64,000 nucleotides of DNA, taken from assembly GCA_023389275.1 (NCBI GenBank), contig JAEWEN010000012.1:21778-85777 (forward strand), written 5' to 3'. Positions within the stretch are counted from its first letter, which is position 1, and the number at the start of each line of letters is the position of its first letter. The translations under genes and the position numbers were made by a program. This DNA is from Bacillota bacterium. Its GTDB lineage: Bacteria; Bacillota; Clostridia; Clostridiales; Caloramatoraceae. The notes beneath the pieces were generated by a model. That model was not told the origin of the DNA, searched no databases, and worked only from the letters and a program-made list of their open reading frames with translations. Shown one piece after another: positions 61,795 through 64,000 of this stretch.

Positions 61795-62414
61795 TATGCG
61801 TACACCTCCTCAACTTTTTCAACTGCATCCTTAGTTATGATTAGTTTTTCATACTTAAGAATGTCATACACATTTATATTGTTTACTGGAACTACTTGAG
61901 CACCTACTATATTTCTAACTGACTTGTAGATGTTTTCGTTTGATTCTTTAACAACTATTAATGTCTTCTTAGCATCAAATTTTCCTAGCATTTCTACTAT
62001 TGTTTTAGTTTTAGGAGCTTCCATGCTTAGAGCATCTAAAACGATGATTTCATCATTTACAGCTTTTGATGATAAAGCTGATTTAAGAGCTAGTCTCTTT
62101 ACCTTCTTAGGTACTGAGAAACTGTAGTCTCTTGGCTTTGGTGCAAATACAACACCACCGTGAGTCCATTGTGGAGCTCTTATTGAACCTTGTCTTGCTC
62201 TACCTGTTCCTTTTTGTCTCCATGGCTTAATGCCACCTCCACGAACTTCAGATCTTGTAAGAGCTGACTGAGTTCCTTGTCTTTTATTTGCTAATTGCAT
62301 CTTAACTACTTGATGCATAACTTCTGGATTTATTTCTACTCCGAACACTGCATCTGAAAGTTCGATTTCTCCAACTTTTTCTGCATTTACGTTAAATAAA
62401 TTTACCTTTGACAT
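61794..62414 (-). CDS. rplD: 50S ribosomal protein L4
   Basis: 206 residues with the tunnel-loop region KPWRQKGTGRARQGSIRAPQW and ALSSKAVNDEIIVLD. In enteric bacteria L4 is the repressor of the S10 operon; a related role at the long rpsJ leader here is possible but untested. Confidence 0.98.
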   Translation of the reverse strand: MSKVNLFNVNAEKVGEIELSDAVFGVEINPEVMHQVVKMQLANKRQGTQSALTRSEVRGGGIKPWRQKGTGRARQGSIRAPQWTHGGVVFAPKPRDYSFSVPKKVKRLALKSALSSKAVNDEIIVLDALSMEAPKTKTIVEMLGKFDAKKTLIVVKESNENIYKSVRNIVGAQVVPVNNINVYDILKYEKLIITKDAVEKVEEVYA

Positions 62415-62440
62415 ATGTGTTTCCTCCTTTCCCCTTAAGA

Positions 62441-63079
62441 TTAAGCTTTCACTGAATCCTTAATAGTTACTAGACCTTTCTTTGGTCCTGGAATAGCACC
62501 TTTTATAAGAATAAGGTTTCTATCAGCATCAACTCTAACTACTTCAAGATTTTGAATAGTTGATTTAACTGCTCCCATGTGTCCTGGCATCTTTTTACCT
62601 TTAAATGTTCTTGAAGGATATGATGCAGCACCCATTGAACCTACTCCTCTATGATACTTAGATCCGTGAGCCATTGGTCCTCTGCTAAAGTTCCACTTCT
62701 TGATAACACCAGCGAAACCTTTACCTTTAGATGTTCCTGTTACATCTATTTTATCTCCAGCAGCAAAAACGTCTGCTTTGATTTCTGCTCCTACTTCATA
62801 TGAAGCGATGTCTTCAAGTCTGAATTCCTTAAGGAATCTCTTAAGTGAAGTGTTTGCTTTGTTAAATTGTCCTTTAACTGGTTTATTTACAAGTTTTTCT
62901 CTTATATCTTCAAAACCAACTTTAATAGCGTTATAACCATCTGTTTCAACAGTTTTCTTTTGAACAACTACACATGGTCCTGCTTCTACAACAGTTACTG
63001 GAATTACTCTTCCTGTTTCATCGAAGATTTGAGTCATTCCAATTTTTCTTCCTAATATAGCTTTTTTCATTTTTTGCAC
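62441..63079 (-). CDS. rplC: 50S ribosomal protein L3
   Basis: 212 residues: MQKMKKAILGRKIGMTQIFDETG and the Gly-rich loop GPMAHGSKYHRGVGSMGA close to the peptidyl-transferase centre. MKKAILG at the third residue is an alternative start. Confidence 0.98.
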   Translation of the reverse strand: MQKMKKAILGRKIGMTQIFDETGRVIPVTVVEAGPCVVVQKKTVETDGYNAIKVGFEDIREKLVNKPVKGQFNKANTSLKRFLKEFRLEDIASYEVGAEIKADVFAAGDKIDVTGTSKGKGFAGVIKKWNFSRGPMAHGSKYHRGVGSMGAASYPSRTFKGKKMPGHMGAVKSTIQNLEVVRVDADRNLILIKGAIPGPKKGLVTIKDSVKA

Positions 63080-63126
63080 CTCCTCAGTTAATTAGCGGAA
63101 TACATCGTATTCATAACAACTTTAAA

Positions 63127-63435
63127 TTAAAGCTTTATTTCGATTTCAACTCCAGCTGGTAGATCAAGTCTCATTAGTGAATCTACAGTTTTTTGAGTTG
63201 GGTTAAGGATATCAACAAGTCTCTTATGAGTTCTTATTTCAAATTGCTCTCTAGAATCCTTATATTTGTGAACAGCTCTTAGTATAGTAACTACGTCCTT
63301 TTCAGTTGGTAGTGGTACTGGACCTGATACCTTAGCACCAGTTTTCTTTGCTGTTTCAACTATTTTTACTGCTGATGCATCTAATAGATTGTGATCAAAT
63401 GCTTTTAGCTTAATTCTTATTTTTTGCTTTGCCAT
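63127..63435 (-). CDS. rpsJ: 30S ribosomal protein S10
   Basis: 102 residues: MAKQKIRIKLKAFDHNLLDAS, and the RTHKRLVDILNPTQKTVDSLMRLDLPAGVEIEIKL end. The start at 63435 has GGAGGG at good spacing; an open frame continues upstream to 63606 through the leader but has no suitable ribosome site and is not S10. First gene of the S10-spc-alpha cluster. Confidence 0.97.
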   Translation of the reverse strand: MAKQKIRIKLKAFDHNLLDASAVKIVETAKKTGAKVSGPVPLPTEKDVVTILRAVHKYKDSREQFEIRTHKRLVDILNPTQKTVDSLMRLDLPAGVEIEIKL

Positions 63436-63641
63436 AAAATTTCCCTCCTTTTCATCGCACGTCTTGTTTTTACTACGCACAACAAAAGTCATTCTGTACA
63501 CTCGCCCTGGTGTGTCTATCCACTCCCGAAAAAGTATATCAGAACTCTTGTCGCCCGATTCTTGATCAGGACATTCTCCACAAGAATTCCCCTTAAAAGG
63601 TAGCAACCTCTTGCTTCATCGCATCCTACGTAACTCACAAC
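63436..63641 (-). promoter_or_regulatory. S10-operon leader (candidate autoregulatory)
   Basis: About 205 transcribed bases precede rpsJ, with several possible stems, including CAAGAATTC/GATTCTTG around 63551-63592 (minus-strand AATTCTTG and CAAGAATC). Its length and location match the leader through which r-proteins control this operon in other bacteria. I cannot assign the binding protein. Confidence 0.5.
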
Positions 63642-63647
63642 TCTTAC

Positions 63648-63676
63648 ATTTTACTACATTTCAAAACATATTTCAA
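63648..63676 (-). promoter_or_regulatory. sigma-A promoter of the S10 operon
   Basis: -35 TTGAAA, 17-base spacer, -10 TAAAAT on the minus strand, between the tuf terminator and the leader. Confidence 0.75.
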
Positions 63677-63810
63677 GAGTTATATAAACTTTTATTTTTA
63701 AAATTATGGACAAAGTTTTACCACGTTTTTATATTGTAGCACCATTTTTAAAAATATACAACAGCTACCTATAAATCTTTATTTTCTGATATTTTATTTT
63801 TAAAAAATTA

Positions 63811-63856
63811 CAAAAAAGAAAAAAAAGAAGAGAAAAGATAATCTTTTCTCTTCTTT
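63811..63856 (-). terminator. Terminator of tuf
   Basis: AAGAAGAGAAAAGAT and ATCTTTTCTCTTCTT form a long stem, with A-rich sequence to the left that is T-rich on the minus strand. Confidence 0.88.
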
Positions 63857-63877
63857 ATAAAAACCTTAAGGCTAGAA

Positions 63878-64000
63878 TTATTCAGCAGCTATAGCTGATA
63901 CAACTCCTGCTCCTACTGTTCTTCCACCTTCTCTAATAGCAAATCTTAGTCCTTCTTCCATTGCTATTTTGTTGATTAACTCAACGTTCATGTTTACGTG
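63878..64000 (-). CDS. tuf: Elongation factor Tu, C-terminal end only
   Basis: Forty residues run to a TAA at 63878-63880: VNMNVELINKIAMEEGLRFA and IREGGRTVGAGVVS, the end of domain III of EF-Tu. The rest of the gene is beyond the right edge. EF-Tu brings aminoacyl-tRNA to the ribosome. It precedes the S10 operon as in other Firmicutes. Confidence 0.97.
   Translation of the reverse strand, partial: HVNMNVELINKIAMEEGLRFAIREGGRTVGAGVVSAIAAE

Noticed and set aside
63436..63606. N-terminal extension of S10
   Set aside because: The extension has no homology expectation, S10 is normally about 102 residues, and GGAGGG sits right before the ATG at 63435.

Overview
The window looks like chromosomal DNA of a spore-forming, very AT-rich low-GC Gram-positive bacterium, most likely a Clostridium (sensu stricto) or close relative. 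Grounds: strong purine-rich ribosome binding sites, frequent GTG/TTG starts, a sporulation amidase (cwlD), type III glutamine synthetase, CdaA/CdaR, a T-box leader, and a Firmicute-order S10-spc-alpha ribosomal cluster ending in ecfA1-ecfA2-ecfT-truA-rplM-rpsI. Almost everything is on the minus strand. No rRNA, tRNA, insertion sequence, prophage or CRISPR array was seen.

Region by region. 1-13 kb: a truncated GntR regulator, a peroxiredoxin, an EamA exporter, a stand-alone CCG-domain Fe-S protein, a membrane acyltransferase, a large FAD protein, a beta-carbonic anhydrase, an HtrA protease next to a two-component system, the c-di-AMP synthase pair cdaA-cdaR, and a membrane-anchored coiled-coil protein. 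13-21 kb: a very small ORF ending in a perfect palindrome, an orphan PTS-IIC-like membrane protein, a PHP phosphoesterase, two tandem tiny cysteine-rich DUF1540 proteins behind a forespore-type promoter, glnN behind a probable attenuator, a GH8-like anchored protein, and a LacI regulator with a radical SAM protein. 21-33 kb: a nucleoside uptake and breakdown operon (BMP lipoprotein, ABC ATPase, two permeases, two nucleoside hydrolases, an ADP-ribosylglycohydrolase homologue, LacI regulator) behind a double LacI-type operator, plus adenine deaminase. 33-42.5 kb: a PatB/MalY enzyme, then ilvC-cimA-leuC-leuD-leuB-ilvB-ilvN behind a T-box whose specifier reads as isoleucine (AUC). leuA and ilvD are absent, so the operon reads as a threonine-independent isoleucine pathway. 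42.7-64 kb: cwlD, then the translation cluster, ending in the C-terminus of EF-Tu at the right edge.

The most informative non-coding structures are the glnN leader, where a hexaloop hairpin competes with a terminator; the T-box leader, followed by a decayed second copy of its own terminator; the twin CG-centred operators upstream of the nucleoside operon; and several bidirectional terminators that overlap stop codons. Four genes too short for routine ORF calling were read by hand: two DUF1540 genes, rpmJ and rpmD. A fifth, a 37-residue membrane peptide, is tentative.
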